From the NCBI GenBank assembly GCA_964036195.1, contig OZ038460.1:11783504-11847503 (forward strand): a stretch of 64,000 nucleotides of DNA, given 5' to 3'. Shown one piece after another: positions 34,701 through 45,492 of the stretch (positions within the stretch are counted from its first letter, which is position 1; the number at the start of each line of letters is the position of its first letter). Below the pieces are notes generated by a model, which did no database searches, was not told where the DNA came from, and was given only the letters and a program-made list of their open reading frames with translations. The stretch comes from Sphaerolaimus hirsutus (taxonomy: Eukaryota; Nematoda; Chromadorea; Monhysterida; Sphaerolaimidae). A program made the translations under genes and the position numbers.

Positions 34701-36725
34701 AGAGGTTGAAGGCAGCACGCTGCTGGAGAAGAGGGCTGCACTAGGAGCGCGCTTGCTCAGGTGTGATGCTATGCAAACTGATTTGACACAGTTTTCAAGA
34801 CAGGTTTGGCGGTCCACACACTACTTGACACATGTGTGTCAACTCAGATTTTGGCTTCACGTGTCGCAGAGCGATCTACCAATGCATTTGCCGTGATATT
34901 TATTTTCCAACATTGCCGCATGTGCATTCGGAGATCGCTCTGGCACACTTAATGCCGAAATCTGAGTTGACACGGACCAGTTGACACACATGTGGCAACT
35001 AGCGTGCGGGTCGGCAAAGGCAAAGGTTAAACGCACAAAAATCAACCATTCAAAACCATTCGCAGCTTCGACGACTCGCTGCTGCAATCGCCCAAGCTGC
35101 TGCAGTCGACGGCCGCGCTGACGAACGTGACCAGCGGCGGCGCGGTGCCCAACGCGCCCGTGGCCACGCCCAAGCCGTCCAGCTCCGGCACCAGCCAACC
35201 GGCCACCGGTGGCAAGAAAAAGGCGAAAACCGAAGAGAAGGAAGACAAGGCTACTACTCAGCAAAGAAGCGGCTTGTCGCAAGGGAACCGAGACGCGGCA
35301 CAATGTAGCTCGGAAGCTCGAAGCGGGCCAACTGCACAGAGTGACCACGGGGACGGCGGCGCTCTGTCGGCGCTGACGACGCTCACGGCGGGCATGCTGC
35401 CGAGCATGTCCAGCTACATCCCCAGACACGTGCCCAACCCGATCTACCAGACCAACTTGAACGTGCACGTGAATGAGGTGCCGCCGACGGCGCTGCAACC
35501 GGCCGCCGCCGTCAAGTGCGACCCAATGGAACTGGCGTACAGGTTGGCTTGAGGGTCTTTTTTACACGCGGCGCGGAGATTCGGGGCGTAAACCAGGCTG
35601 CGATTAACGCAGGGGCGCCTACGAGTACGCGCCGAGCGGCATGTTGCCCAGCGCCGACTGCGCCCTGCCCCAGCTCAGCGCGGGACCGTTCGCCGACGCA
35701 GAAACAGCATATTATGTAAGTCAAACTTGGCGGCGCCTTATCAAAGCGTAAATATTTATCATGGGAAGTGATTGGTGAATTAATAAAATCAAAACTATGG
35801 CTACAGCACTATTGAGGAAGTTAGCTAGTTTCCATTGTATCAAAGTTTCAGCTGGTTAAATAATCAGTTTGTATTTGATGCGCACATGACTGCACACACT
35901 GAAAAATTATTTATCGGTTCAAACACTGCGTACAAATCAACAATTTTCTTCAAAGTACCTCCAATCAATTAATGACAAGAAAACTTCTAGGAACATTGGG
36001 CTTTTCTCAAAAATCTTCTAGGGTGAATGTCCCAAACTGAAATCTCATTTGTTATTCTCAGATATGTCAAAATTTTGGCTTAGCAGGTTGTCGAATAGAA
36101 TACGTCGGTTGTCGAAAGGAATAAAATACACAACTCAAACTTGAGTAAAATGCACATGCACGCGCAACGCGATCAACTCGCAGCCGAGCAAAACGGACCT
36201 GTCCGCGTGCGCGCCCAGCGACGACGCGGCGTCGTTGGCGGCGCGAATCTACGGCGGGGCGGCCGCCGCCGCGCTTTACCAGTACGCCCCCGGGGCAGCT
36301 TACGGCACGCCAAACAGCAGAGTGCACGCGGCGCAGTTACAACCTTACGGCTACGGCGCCGCTGTGAGTTTACATCCTACCGCTTTAGGGGAGAAAGCTG
36401 CATATTGCGAATGGAGTAAAGTCACTAATGTGAGACAAAGTTTCAAATTCTCCGGGAAAAAAGGTTTACAAGGTAACAGAAATATTAGTTATTGCATGAC
36501 AGGGCAATTGAGATTTTTACACGCCAGTGTAGTTGTACCGAGAGTTGGAAACTTATCTGAAATTTAATACTTGCCACAAGAAAAGACGAAACTGTGCATG
36601 GATCGTCGAAAATAACATGCGATATTGCCACACAGACTTTCGGCGATCAATCAGATATGTACTCATCGGCGGCAGCGGTGAATTTCTCATTCTCGGAGGT
36701 GACAAACACATTGTTGGGGCAATGA
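25775..36725 (+). CDS. AHR: Aryl hydrocarbon receptor (bHLH-PAS), complete
   Basis: Ligand/partner-dependent transcription factor that pairs with ARNT on xenobiotic-response-type DNA sites. Exons: 25775-25812, 26721-27022, 31535-31848, 32294-32420, 32481-32554, 33519-33837, 34556-34760, 35066-35542, 35613-35715, 36184-36363, 36636-36725; 2229 nt, 742 aa, all phases consistent. The 38-nt first coding exon gives [12 protein letters not shown], like the YATKRR start of insect spineless. The bHLH follows ([38 protein letters not shown]), then PAS-A ([57 protein letters not shown]) and PAS-B ([40 protein letters not shown]). A low-complexity C-terminal region rich in Ala, Ser and Thr ends [12 protein letters not shown]. 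About 50 Ala/Gln-rich residues separate bHLH from PAS-A. Intron 2 is 4.5 kb. The last two exons rest on splice phase and composition only. Confidence 0.92.
28355..28524 (+). mobile_element. Introner-family element in AHR intron 2
   Basis: Starts GTGCAAATACCAGACCATG after ACACCAG and ends TTTACAGGGTCTCTGGGACT then GCTCCCAG. The arms pair through TGTAAAGTGTAAAGCAAAG and CACTTTACCTTACACTTTAC. 170 bp, same strand sense as the host gene. It lies inside a larger intron, so here it need not be spliced on its own. Confidence 0.72.
29037..29509. mobile_element. MITE, TACCGTATTTCCTCGAAATA family, full length
   Basis: TACCGTATTTCCTCGAAATA at the left and GTATTTCGAGGAAATACGGT at the right, perfect over about 19 bp. 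C-run tracts lie within the left arm. 473 bp in AHR intron 2. Confidence 0.85.
31985..32287 (+). mobile_element. Short relative of the 5507-6513 element next to an AHR acceptor
   Basis: TTATGGACTTGTCGACTATT, TTAGAAATCGGTGTTCACAG and a right end GACTTTTAGAATTGGACGCC match the right two-thirds of the ITPR-intron element. The right terminus is followed by TTAAATTTCAG, the 3' splice site of the exon at 32294. Confidence 0.65.
32831..33022. mobile_element. PIF/Harbinger MITE with AAT duplication, AHR intron
   Basis: GGCAGCCCACACATTACC at the left, AACCAGTGTGCGGGCCGCC at the right, AAT on both sides. Interior GTTGACGCTCGTGTGTCAAC and GGCTTCACGTG as in 9179-9414. 192 bp. Confidence 0.8.
34808..35015. 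mobile_element. PIF/Harbinger MITE, AHR intron
   Basis: GGCGGTCCACACACTACTTG at the left, CAACTAGCGTGCGGGTCGGC at the right; interior TTGGCTTCACGTGTCGCAGA as in 9179-9414. No clean target duplication. It ends 50 bp before the exon at 35066. Confidence 0.75.
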
Positions 36726-37063
36726 TGTCAGGTTAAATATTAATTACAATTAGATAAATATTTATATTATTTACGTAGGAAAGAGCTACTTAAATCAATC
36801 AATATTTCTGTACAAAATATATATATTTTTATGTCAAACATGACAGTTTTTATTTATTTTTACAGTGATTTTTCGCTTTCCCACACTATACCGCGTTTTG
36901 TGCCGTTCAGCAGGCAATCGACTAACACTTTTATCATGTGATAACGCATTCACCTCAGTATCTATGTACAAACACTTCATTAAGAATCCAAAAACATGAA
37001 CCCACATAACCTAAACAATCTGATCTGACAAGTGCAACCAAAAATCAACAGCCAACAAAACAC
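36726..37063. terminator. Convergent 3' region between AHR and SDA1
   Basis: 338 bp separate the AHR stop (36723-36725) from the SDA1 stop (37064-37066, minus strand). The stretch is AT-rich and must hold the 3' UTRs and poly(A) sites of both genes. I do not assign individual signals. Confidence 0.45.
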
Positions 37064-40000
37064 TCACTTCCTTTTGAGTGCGTTCTTGAGCGCGCGCTGC
37101 CTCTCGCCGTAGCTACGCTGGCGGTTCTTGCCGCGGTGCTTCGCGCGCACCATCATGAAGTGTTTGCCCTTGGCGTTCTGCCTGTTCGTCCGGCCGGCGT
37201 GATCAGCATGCTTGGGACGGCCGAATTTTTCACGGCCCTCGCGGCCCTGTTAGCGGGTGGATATTAGTTGCGGTGGTCACCGTTATATGGTCGACGATGG
37301 GAATCTAAATTCATGGCTGATTGGTTTTCAAAATTGTATTATTCATTTTCAAACCTCCAACTAATGAATTCAAAATGGATTTATTATTATTTTTTCCAGA
37401 CTTAATCGCAAAAATATATAATTTATTTTTCAGATTTGAAATCGGGTGTTTAGAAGTGAAGGAGGCTAACAAGGGTGGCAGAACTTACCGTACCGTACCG
37501 TTTACTGCAAAATTGAAGATTTACCGTACCGTACCGTTTACCGCACAATGGGAAATTTACCGTACCGTACGGTTTACTGCAAGGCCGCATCGTCTGCCAC
37601 CCTAAGGCTAACTAACCTCCATTACGGTTTGCATGCGCTCCTCTTTATCCAGTCGCCGTGGTTTCTTGTGCAAATGTTCCACTGCAGCCAGCGTGGGTAG
37701 ACCTTGCGCTGCATTTTTATGGTTAAAAATGAAATAAGATTTATTTTTGAACAGCGATTAAACGCGCTTTTTAATAAATAAAACCGTTTTTAAAAAGCTC
37801 CCAGATATGGTTATGGGTCTACACATGTATAAATTCAATAAACACGGGTATAAATTTGCGAAATACCTTTGCGACTAAAAAATTTGGCTGAAATTTTAAT
37901 ACAAAAAACGGTTTCGATGCCAAAAAAAATCCCAAGTGTAAACATACCCGTCACCATGTTGTCGGCTTCTTCCTCGGAATCAGTGTCATTGTCGTCACTC
38001 GAAATCGGTGCGTCTTCCTCCGAACTCTCAGAGTCCTTGCGTTTGCGCTTCTGTGACAAAAATGCATTTTGTGACAGACTTTTGATTGTAGCGTTATCGA
38101 TATCAATTTACCTTGGCAGGCACGGCCGCCTTGGCAAGCTGCCATTTCGCTATCTTTCTGTGTTCTTTGTCGTCGAAAATGTGGCCGGTACTAAGCGCCT
38201 CGGCAAAATCTAAAATTTGTATAAAATCATTTTGTAGACATGGAGTGATGGGAAGTAACCGACGTGGTGGAATTTCGACCTTTATTGTCGGAAATTAGTG
38301 TCTTGTAAGCTACGTGAATAAAGTTTGGGCTGGGCGTTTCCAGCTTTGAAAGAACGCACTAGGAAACCGTTCATTAAACCGATCATCACCAAGCAGTCTC
38401 AAAAATAGAAAATCATGTGCAATGAAAAACGGACTTACCCGCTGCAGCATCGATCGAGGTCGACTGGGCCGGAACTTGATCCTCTGTAAAAGACAATTGA
38501 GGGAAATCGAAAACTTTATTTTTTTACAATGTGGCTGTTTTTTGTCCGACCTTTCTCGGCATCGCTTTGCTCGCTGTCCGAAATTTCCGAGTGGCGGCGT
38601 TTTCGTGCCAGAACTTCCGAGCCGGGAACACCGGTAGCCGCTTTATTGGCCCCGTACTGCTTCACGCTACGTTCCTGGGGAATAAAAATATGCAATGTTA
38701 TTTGGTGAATGTTACACGTGTCAATTGAAGAGGTTTCGAAGATGTCACTTGACAAAGCCCAGTGCATAAGGTTAGAATGGGCCTGTGCCTGTTGGCATGT
38801 AGACAATGGATTAGGTGTTTCCAAGGGTTTGACCCTCGCGGGGGCTTGATCCCAGGTAGCAAATCCCACCTCCGGCGAGATAAATAACGGCAAATTTTTC
38901 TGGGGGCTCGCTGGAGCAAAATATATATAATACATATGGCAAAATTGACAAATAAAAGCAAATTTAGCGATCTTGAGTAAAAATTGGGGCTAAAATTGCT
39001 CAAAGTTTAATAGTTGAGCGATTTGTGGAGGGCTCCGGGGGTTGTAGCCTAAGGATAAAATGATAGCTGAGCAGCCCTCCCCCATGAGACCCCCCAAACA
39101 GGTCTACCTACATGCCAAGCGGTTAACATGCCAAGCGAGCGTACGTCGGTTCGAATTTCATACGTACTGAATGTGCAAGCATAGTATTCAGTAAAAAACT
39201 TGTAATACTCTAAAAAAACTCACACTAGTCGCCAATGTAGGACGCCCCCGGTCGGTTTTCTTCAATAACTTCGGATTCTCGACTCTGTACAACTGAATAA
39301 GGGAGCGAGCGGCTGAGGTAACGTTCTTGTTTTTGTACCTGCGATGCTCCAAAGTGTATTTATTGATGAACTACTACTAGCTAATGGACACACTTCTTAT
39401 ATTCTGCCAAATCTCTTAGCATATCATCATCGATGGCGAATGGGCACCGTTCCAAGATCAATCTGGCGGCGTTGAGGCCGACGGCGATGGCCTCGGCTGA
39501 GTTGCGCTCGCTGATGAACTGGTCGATGACGCGCCGCAGCAGCGCCTGCACGATGTCCGGCGGCACGAGCTCGTGTGCCGCCTGCGCCGCGTACAGCAGT
39601 ATGCGCGTCACCTGCGGATTAGTGTGTGAATGTATTTACCTAATAATTGTTTTTGACACTAAGCTGTAAAACAGAAATATTTTCAAACAGGCGACTTGGT
39701 TGCAGGTATGTAATTAGGTTTGATATGTGCAAGATCTTCCCTTGAAAATTTCCACATAGTGTGTTACTAACGAATACAGTTGAAGACAAGAATGAAAGAT
39801 GGATACAGTTTTGAATGTGTTTCCAAAGAAATTCAGCGCTATCAGCATTTGAAAATCTCCCAAAGAAAGTTTTTAAATATAAGAAAATATAAGAATATCA
39901 TATTTTGTTTTTCCCCCAGGTTTTTTTAGGAGTTAAAGGAGTTAAGGTTATTTTTAACTATATTTCCTTTTAGAGGAGAGAATACAACAATATCAAATTT

Positions 40001-43000
40001 ATATTCATGTATTCTTCCAGGTTCTCCAAGAGAGATTTAATTAGTTTGTATTAACGTTTCTATTTAATCACGTTTTTGTTTTAAGATATTTTCTAAGATG
40101 ATACTTCATTATATTTTCTTTTTGAGATATCTTTTGAGATTTTATTTTATTATATGCTCTGAAAAGTGAAAATCAACTTTTTTGGAAGTAATGCTATAAT
40201 GATGCGCTATAATTATTTGCAGCACAGGGGGATGTGTAGATAAATAGTTATGTGTAAACAGATCTGCCAGACATTTACAGACAACTCCGAAATCATGCCA
40301 GTCGCCACCCCATCAAAAACCACAAAACAGCTGCAAACAGCCGCCACAACTGACGTCTCTCTGATGGGCAGTGATGTATCTCTGCACGTACGAGTAGAAG
40401 CCCAGGATGAGCAGTTTGTGCGTGCCAATAAGTCGTCCGAGAAAGGCCATTTTCAGCAGGCGCACCTCGAAACGCTCGGTGGTGCGGCCTTCGAGCGAGC
40501 GGAACAGGCGCTCGGCGAAGTCCTGCGCGTCGTACAGCTGCTGCATGGCCGCGTAGTTGCAGTCCTTGTCCGTCCGGCCTGTGGAACGATGATATGCGTC
40601 GAAATAAGTACCGTAATTAATCGAAATAACCCCCTTCAAAACGACTACTGTAAATTAATAGACCCCCGTCGAAATACCCCCCCTGCCAAATTGAGTGTAG
40701 ACAGAACGTAAATGACAAAAGCTGCGGTTTGTTATCCACGCAATGCAGAACACACGTTAAAACAACTAGAACAAACACTAAAACAACACAAGGCTGTGTT
40801 ACGTTAGAACAGGGTTTATGCCATCTAGGTGCATACTAATATACATCTATAGACTCTTATATATGGCAGTTATTGTTGCATTTTTCTACGTATGCATGCG
40901 TTACACACAACAAATTACTACTGAGAGTTCAAGAAATTTCTGGCGAAATAATAACCCAACTTGAAATATTCCCCTCAAAATTTCAACTATGAAAAAAATA
41001 AACCCCGGGGGGTATTTCGAGGAAATACGGCACATTAATCACAGTCACTGAAATCGACCCAATTCGTCACAAACCGTTTTTACGTTTGGCTTCCTTGCTG
41101 ATGAGTTTCTTGGCCTTGTCCAAGTTTTTCTTGCGTTTGTTGGTTTTCTTACCGACCCGATACCCGACCATGACATCTTTGATATTCCTGACATCTTGGC
41201 TGCCGCCTTCGTTCTCGCTGTCGGAAGCATTCGCCGCCTCTTCTGCTGTTTCTTCGCGACGCAGGCCGAGAAAAAACTTCACGGCAGATATCTGCGACCG
41301 AAAAATTATGTTCACAAACAGGGATCCATAATATGAACACAAACATCCAGGATTTTTGAGCGGGGGGGCTGTTTGTTTACAGAGTTCGGCGAACGGGGAG
41401 GAGGGGGGGTCAGCCCCCCCCCTAAAATTTTTACCAATAAGGTGATAAAATGGCACCATGGCGCTGGCACCATTTGTAGGCGCCACGCCATGGTGCCAAT
41501 GGCGTGCCGCTGGCGCCAAGGACCGCTAAATATCTATGTAATTTTACACCATTGAGTACATTTTCAGAAAATTTTTGTCCATAGGTGCCGCAGATATGCA
41601 GATAAAACCGTGTTGTGACGGAATAATGCGCGCTTGCGCACAAAATTTTTATGTGGACGTCGAAAATTTATACTGGAAGTTGAATTTTCCTGGAGTTTTC
41701 CGGTCTCACCCCGGGAAGGGAGGGGGGGGGGCTGCAGCCCCCCCCGGCCCCCCTGGATACGGCCCTGTTCACATTTATTTATTAGAGCTTACATATCCGG
41801 GGATAATTGTGTGAAGTGAGAATGATTAAAAGTGATAGTATGGCACATGCAAGTAACAACTTGATTCGTCGCAATTCTCATCACAGGCGAACTCTTCCCT
41901 TAAATTTTCACTCTAAAGTGTGCTGAAATGGTACCTGAATTCGAGTGATTCTGTTGAAGCAGCACTCGGCAATAGCATTGGCGGTCTTGGCGTCGTTCCA
42001 AAGTTGCTTGCGATACGCATCAATCAACAGTAGCACGGCCATCCTAGCGACGATCGAACGAGAATCCTGCAACACGACACAGTGTCCATGTTGACAGTTG
42101 ACACAATGAGGCTCGCGCCCGACTAGACAAAAAACGCGTGAAAGTAAATCGACTGGACCGTCACGAGGACTCGTTGTGACGCAAAGACTGTGAATGGAGA
42201 ATTTGAGACTGGAGACTACAGGGTTTTTCTCTGAACTAGGGCTGGGGCAATATGCCAGATTTTGACCCTTCCGGGGGTTGGATAGATAGCAAATAGCTCC
42301 TCCGAAGGGATAGATAGCTAAAAAATTTTGGTTGGTGGGCTGCGAGTGTTTCATTGGCAGGTTGGCACCATTAAGATATTTTCAGAAAACAATTTATAAC
42401 TTTGCTATACAGAATTGTATTTGGCCAAGTGGGGTATCCCCTTGTAGGGCAATTCAAGCCCTACACGTGCATATAGGGCACAACTGATTATCTCTTCTCT
42501 AGGGCATTTCATGGGCCAGATAAATTCTTTTATTCATTTAAAGCTGATCACCATGGTTGGCACCCTAGTGTTTTTTGGTCTTAAATCCTGATTTTCAAGG
42601 CTGCATTCTGCAACAAATGGCAGATTTGAAGAAGTATGGCACTCAACCAGCTCTGAGTGTCAAGGCCCAGTTTGAAATGCATTTTGATGATTGTTTTCCT
42701 TCTATTTTCTGGAACATGGCATCAGATGATAAAAATAGATATTTTAGCCATTTCCATTGCTTTTCAGTTGCTGAAAATGCTTTGGCTTATGAATATGTCA
42801 TCCACATCATGTGTTATGACTTTGTCACGGCTGCATATGTTTTGTCAATGTACTGGAGATGTCCAAGTACTGATGTTGATTTCATTAATGACTGTTTCTC
42901 CAGATATAATGCCCTCATGTTCAAGCAGTTTGTAAAGGCAAAATCGCTGACTGTAAGAGGAATATTCAAGCTTTAAAATGAGTGCTTACATGCATTAATC

Positions 43001-45243
43001 TGTTCACACAAATATGAGATTGGCCATCTCAAAAATCATGTTATCACAAAAATTGTAAATTCAGTAGTAAATAGGCAAGATAACAGCAGTTCCAATTTCG
43101 CTGTAGCATATCTCACATTTGTGTGAACAGATTTATGCGTGAAAGCACTCATTTCAAAGCCTGAACATTCCTCTTACAGTCAGATATGTTGCCTTTACAA
43201 ACTGTTTGAACATGAGGGCCATATGTCTGGAGAAACAGCCATTGATGAAATCAACATCAGTACTTAGGCATCTCCAGTACATTTACAAAACATATGCAGC
43301 CATGAAAAAGTCATACCACAGCATGTGGATGACATATTCATCAGCCAAGGCATTTTCAGCGACTGAAAAGCAATGGAAATGGCTAAAATAGCTATTTTTA
43401 TCATCTGCCGCCATGTTTCAGAAAATAGAATGAAAACAGTCATCAAAATGCATTTCAAGTTGGGCCTTGACACTCAGAGCTGGCTTGATGCCAAACTTCT
43501 TCAAATCTGGCATTTGTTGCAGAATGCAACCTTGGAAATCAGGATTTAAGACCAAAAAACACTAGGGTGCCAACCATGGTGATCAGCTTTAAATGAATAA
43601 AAGAATTTATCTGGCCCATGAAATGCCCTAGAGAAGAGATAATCAGTTGTGCCCTATATGCACTTGTAGGGCTTGAATTGCCCTACAATGGGATACCCCA
43701 CTTGGCCAAATACAATCCTGTATAGTGAAGTTATGAATTGTTTTATGAAAATATCTCAATGGTGCCAACCATGGTGAACGGGGGTGTAGATAGCTAATTT
43801 GGGGGGTTACGTTATGGGACATATCCTGTCGAATATACCAGAGTCTTTTTTTTATAAAAATGATTTGAATTTAGAAATAATGCGACTATACAGAAAAATA
43901 TCCTCCCTGTCGAAAATTATGAAATATAGAACGCATACCTGCACTTTGGCAAAGACGTAGTTCTGTAAATCGCTGCGCACTTTTTGACCACCGCCTTTAC
44001 CAGCGTTGATTTTCTTGATATGATTCATGATAGAACTGAACAGGTACTTTCTGAGAAAGAAAAATACGCTTAAGGGGTCAGATAGAAGCTTGAATAGTAA
44101 AAGTAAAACGTGTAAAAAAAAGCAACCGGAGAAATTTATCTGGGCACTTGATCAATTCGAAGAACAGCTGCAGCACCGACACGGGCGTAAGGACACCATG
44201 ATTTCTGTCAGATGGAAAAAAGTTCATAAATGTGAGCACGCAGCATACCACATAAACATGCATACCGTATTTCCTCAACATACCCCCTCAAAATGGGCAC
44301 TATGAATTTATTAGCCACCCCCCCCCCACGAAATACCCCCCACCTCGTTTGGCCTCCTCAAAATTCTCACTCTGAAACAATCACCCCCGGGGGGGTATTT
44401 CGAGGAAATACGGTAATATTCATCCAAAAAAATCCTCACCTAAACACGACGACCATCTGACACAAGGTGAGCCTGACCTTGGCACCAAGGAGTTCCCCGG
44501 TGCCGGCGCTCTGGTCGCGCAGCAGGCGCACCAACGACTCGGCCAGATCAGAGCACTCGGCTGGGTAAAAACGGGCGCACGGCGCCACCGACTGCAGCGC
44601 CGTCGACAACTGGAAAGTAAGGGCGCGTTTGAGTAGTGTATTTTTATTACGTGTTGACGAATTTGAAAGAGAAATGCAGTGGGTTGGTAATTAAGTTTGA
44701 ATGCTGCCATATTTAGGGTTGGAAAAAACGCTTTTTTAACGCCATGTTTTTTTTATAAATAAAACGTTTAAAAAAACATCGGCCAACCCTAGCCACCTTG
44801 GGTATGGGAGGAAGCCCACCGCCATAAAAAGACAACTTTTTCAACTAGGACATATTGGAGGGTCAAAATTCGGGACAACCCTGGGTGGGGTAACCGCCTG
44901 GGGGTAGTCCTAGACCCTGTAAAGTGTCAAATGTCACATAAAATGCCAATCAAAACAGAAAAATTCATTCAATCTTTACAGTTATCATGACAATTGACAC
45001 GTTGCATGATATTTTACATGACACATTACTTTACACTTTTCAGGGCCTGGGATTGGCACCTGTGGCGCGTCATTCCCTGCTGTGTATACAAAACATACTG
45101 ACCTGCTCCTGCAACTGGGCATCGCCGGCATCCGGGTGCAGTTGCAAAAGTGTCAATGCACTTTGTGCGTGCTGCAGTTTCCGCACAAAATCTTCACGGT
45201 GCGGTGCCGTTAAGCGCTTTTTGACCATCTGATACGGGGGCAT
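37064..45243 (-). CDS. SDAD1: SDA1 homologue, 60S ribosome biogenesis factor, complete
   Basis: Nucleolar protein needed for 60S subunit maturation and export (known for yeast Sda1). Exons 5' to 3': 45243-45103, 44609-44440, 44204-44127, 44050-43939, 42066-41935, 41291-41075, 40578-40355, 39611-39394, 39338-39224, 38674-38551, 38483-38439, 38209-38112, 38050-37948, 37708-37617, 37246-37064; 2052 nt, 683 aa, against about 687 in human. Conserved blocks in order: LQLFFELIKCPDKFLR, AYRKQLWNDAKTANAI, LYDAQDFAERLFRSLE, GTHKLLILGFYSYVQRYI, LLYAAQAAHELVPPDIVQAL, CPFAIDDDMLRDLAEYK, NVTSAARSLIQLYR, a Glu/Ser-rich acidic stretch and the Lys/Arg-rich tail KHFMMVRAKHRGKNRQRSYG. The start at 45243 (MPPYQMVKKR) follows a splice-acceptor-like TTTCTTAG at about 45277-45284, so a spliced leader or non-coding exon is likely. 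Confidence 0.95.
37486..37590. repeat. Three-unit tandem repeat TTACCGTACCGTACCGTTTA
   Basis: Three copies, about 40 bp apart, of ACCGTACCGTACCGTTTACT/C within the last SDA1 intron, separated by similar A-rich linkers. Confidence 0.6.
40609..41032. mobile_element. MITE, TACCGTATTTCC family, SDA1 intron
   Basis: Degenerate left end TACCGTAATTAATCGAAATA, right end GTATTTCGAGGAAATACGG. Interior GCAGAACACACGTTAAAAC and CCATCTAGGTGCATACT match the copy at 24094-24722. Confidence 0.75.
41342..41767. mobile_element. hAT-type MITE, reverse orientation, SDA1 intron
   Basis: CATCCAGGATTTTTGAGCGG then CTGTTTGTTTACAGAGTTCG at the left; GGGGGGGCTGCAGCCCCC and CCTGGATACGGCCCTG at the right. Same family as 10598-10973 in opposite orientation. 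The left CAGGG tip is eroded. Confidence 0.75.
42361..43769. mobile_element. 1.4 kb fold-back palindrome in an SDA1 intron
   Basis: GTTGGCACCATTAAGATATT at the left edge is complementary to AATATCTCAATGGTGCCAAC at the right. The two arms of roughly 680 bp stay near-complementary (for example GATTATCTCTTCTCTAGGGC and its complement) up to a loop near 43045-43090. The 133-codon and shorter frames on opposite strands are mirror images of the same sequence, not independent genes. It fills most of the intron 42067-43938. Confidence 0.85.
44263..44415. mobile_element. Short MITE, TACCGTATTTCCTC family
   Basis: TACCGTATTTCCTCAACATA to GTATTTCGAGGAAATACGGT with C-run and G-run arms and little interior. 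At 153 bp it is the smallest complete copy. It ends 24 bp from the SDA1 exon at 44440. Confidence 0.8.
44714..44791. mobile_element. 78-bp hAT MITE (TAGGGTTGG termini)
   Basis: TAGGGTTGGAAAAAACGC to CGGCCAACCCTA; flanks GCCATATT/GCCACCTT match 6 of 8. An internally deleted relative of 19750-20421. Confidence 0.7.
44898..45059 (-). mobile_element. Introner-family element in SDA1 intron 1
   Basis: On the minus strand it runs from GTGCCAATCCCAGGCCCTG, preceded by CGCCACAG, to TTTACAGGGTCTAGGACTAC then CCCCAG. Arms pair through AAAGTGTAAAGTAATGTGTC and complements. 162 bp, same orientation as SDA1, inside the intron 44610-45102. Confidence 0.75.
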
Positions 45244-45492
45244 CAAAATGGAGGTTTTTGCCAGAGACTGCCGCGGCTAAGAAATAGCATGGTGGAATAT
45301 GCTTTGAATTCATAAATCAATGGTCATTTCAAAGTTATATAAAAATACGAGCGGGTGGAAATTTCATTGTATCAGAAATTTCGCAAAACACGAATGAAAA
45401 ATAGAATTTATTCAGGCACATTTCGGTGTGATAACCGGCTACTGTTCGCGATTGATAGAAGATAATAAGGCTTATCCTATTTTAAATTTATG

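Noticed and set aside
42575-42976. 133-codon frame with cysteine/tyrosine-rich protein
   Set aside because: It lies inside the fold-back palindrome and is mirrored on the other arm; no domain recognised.
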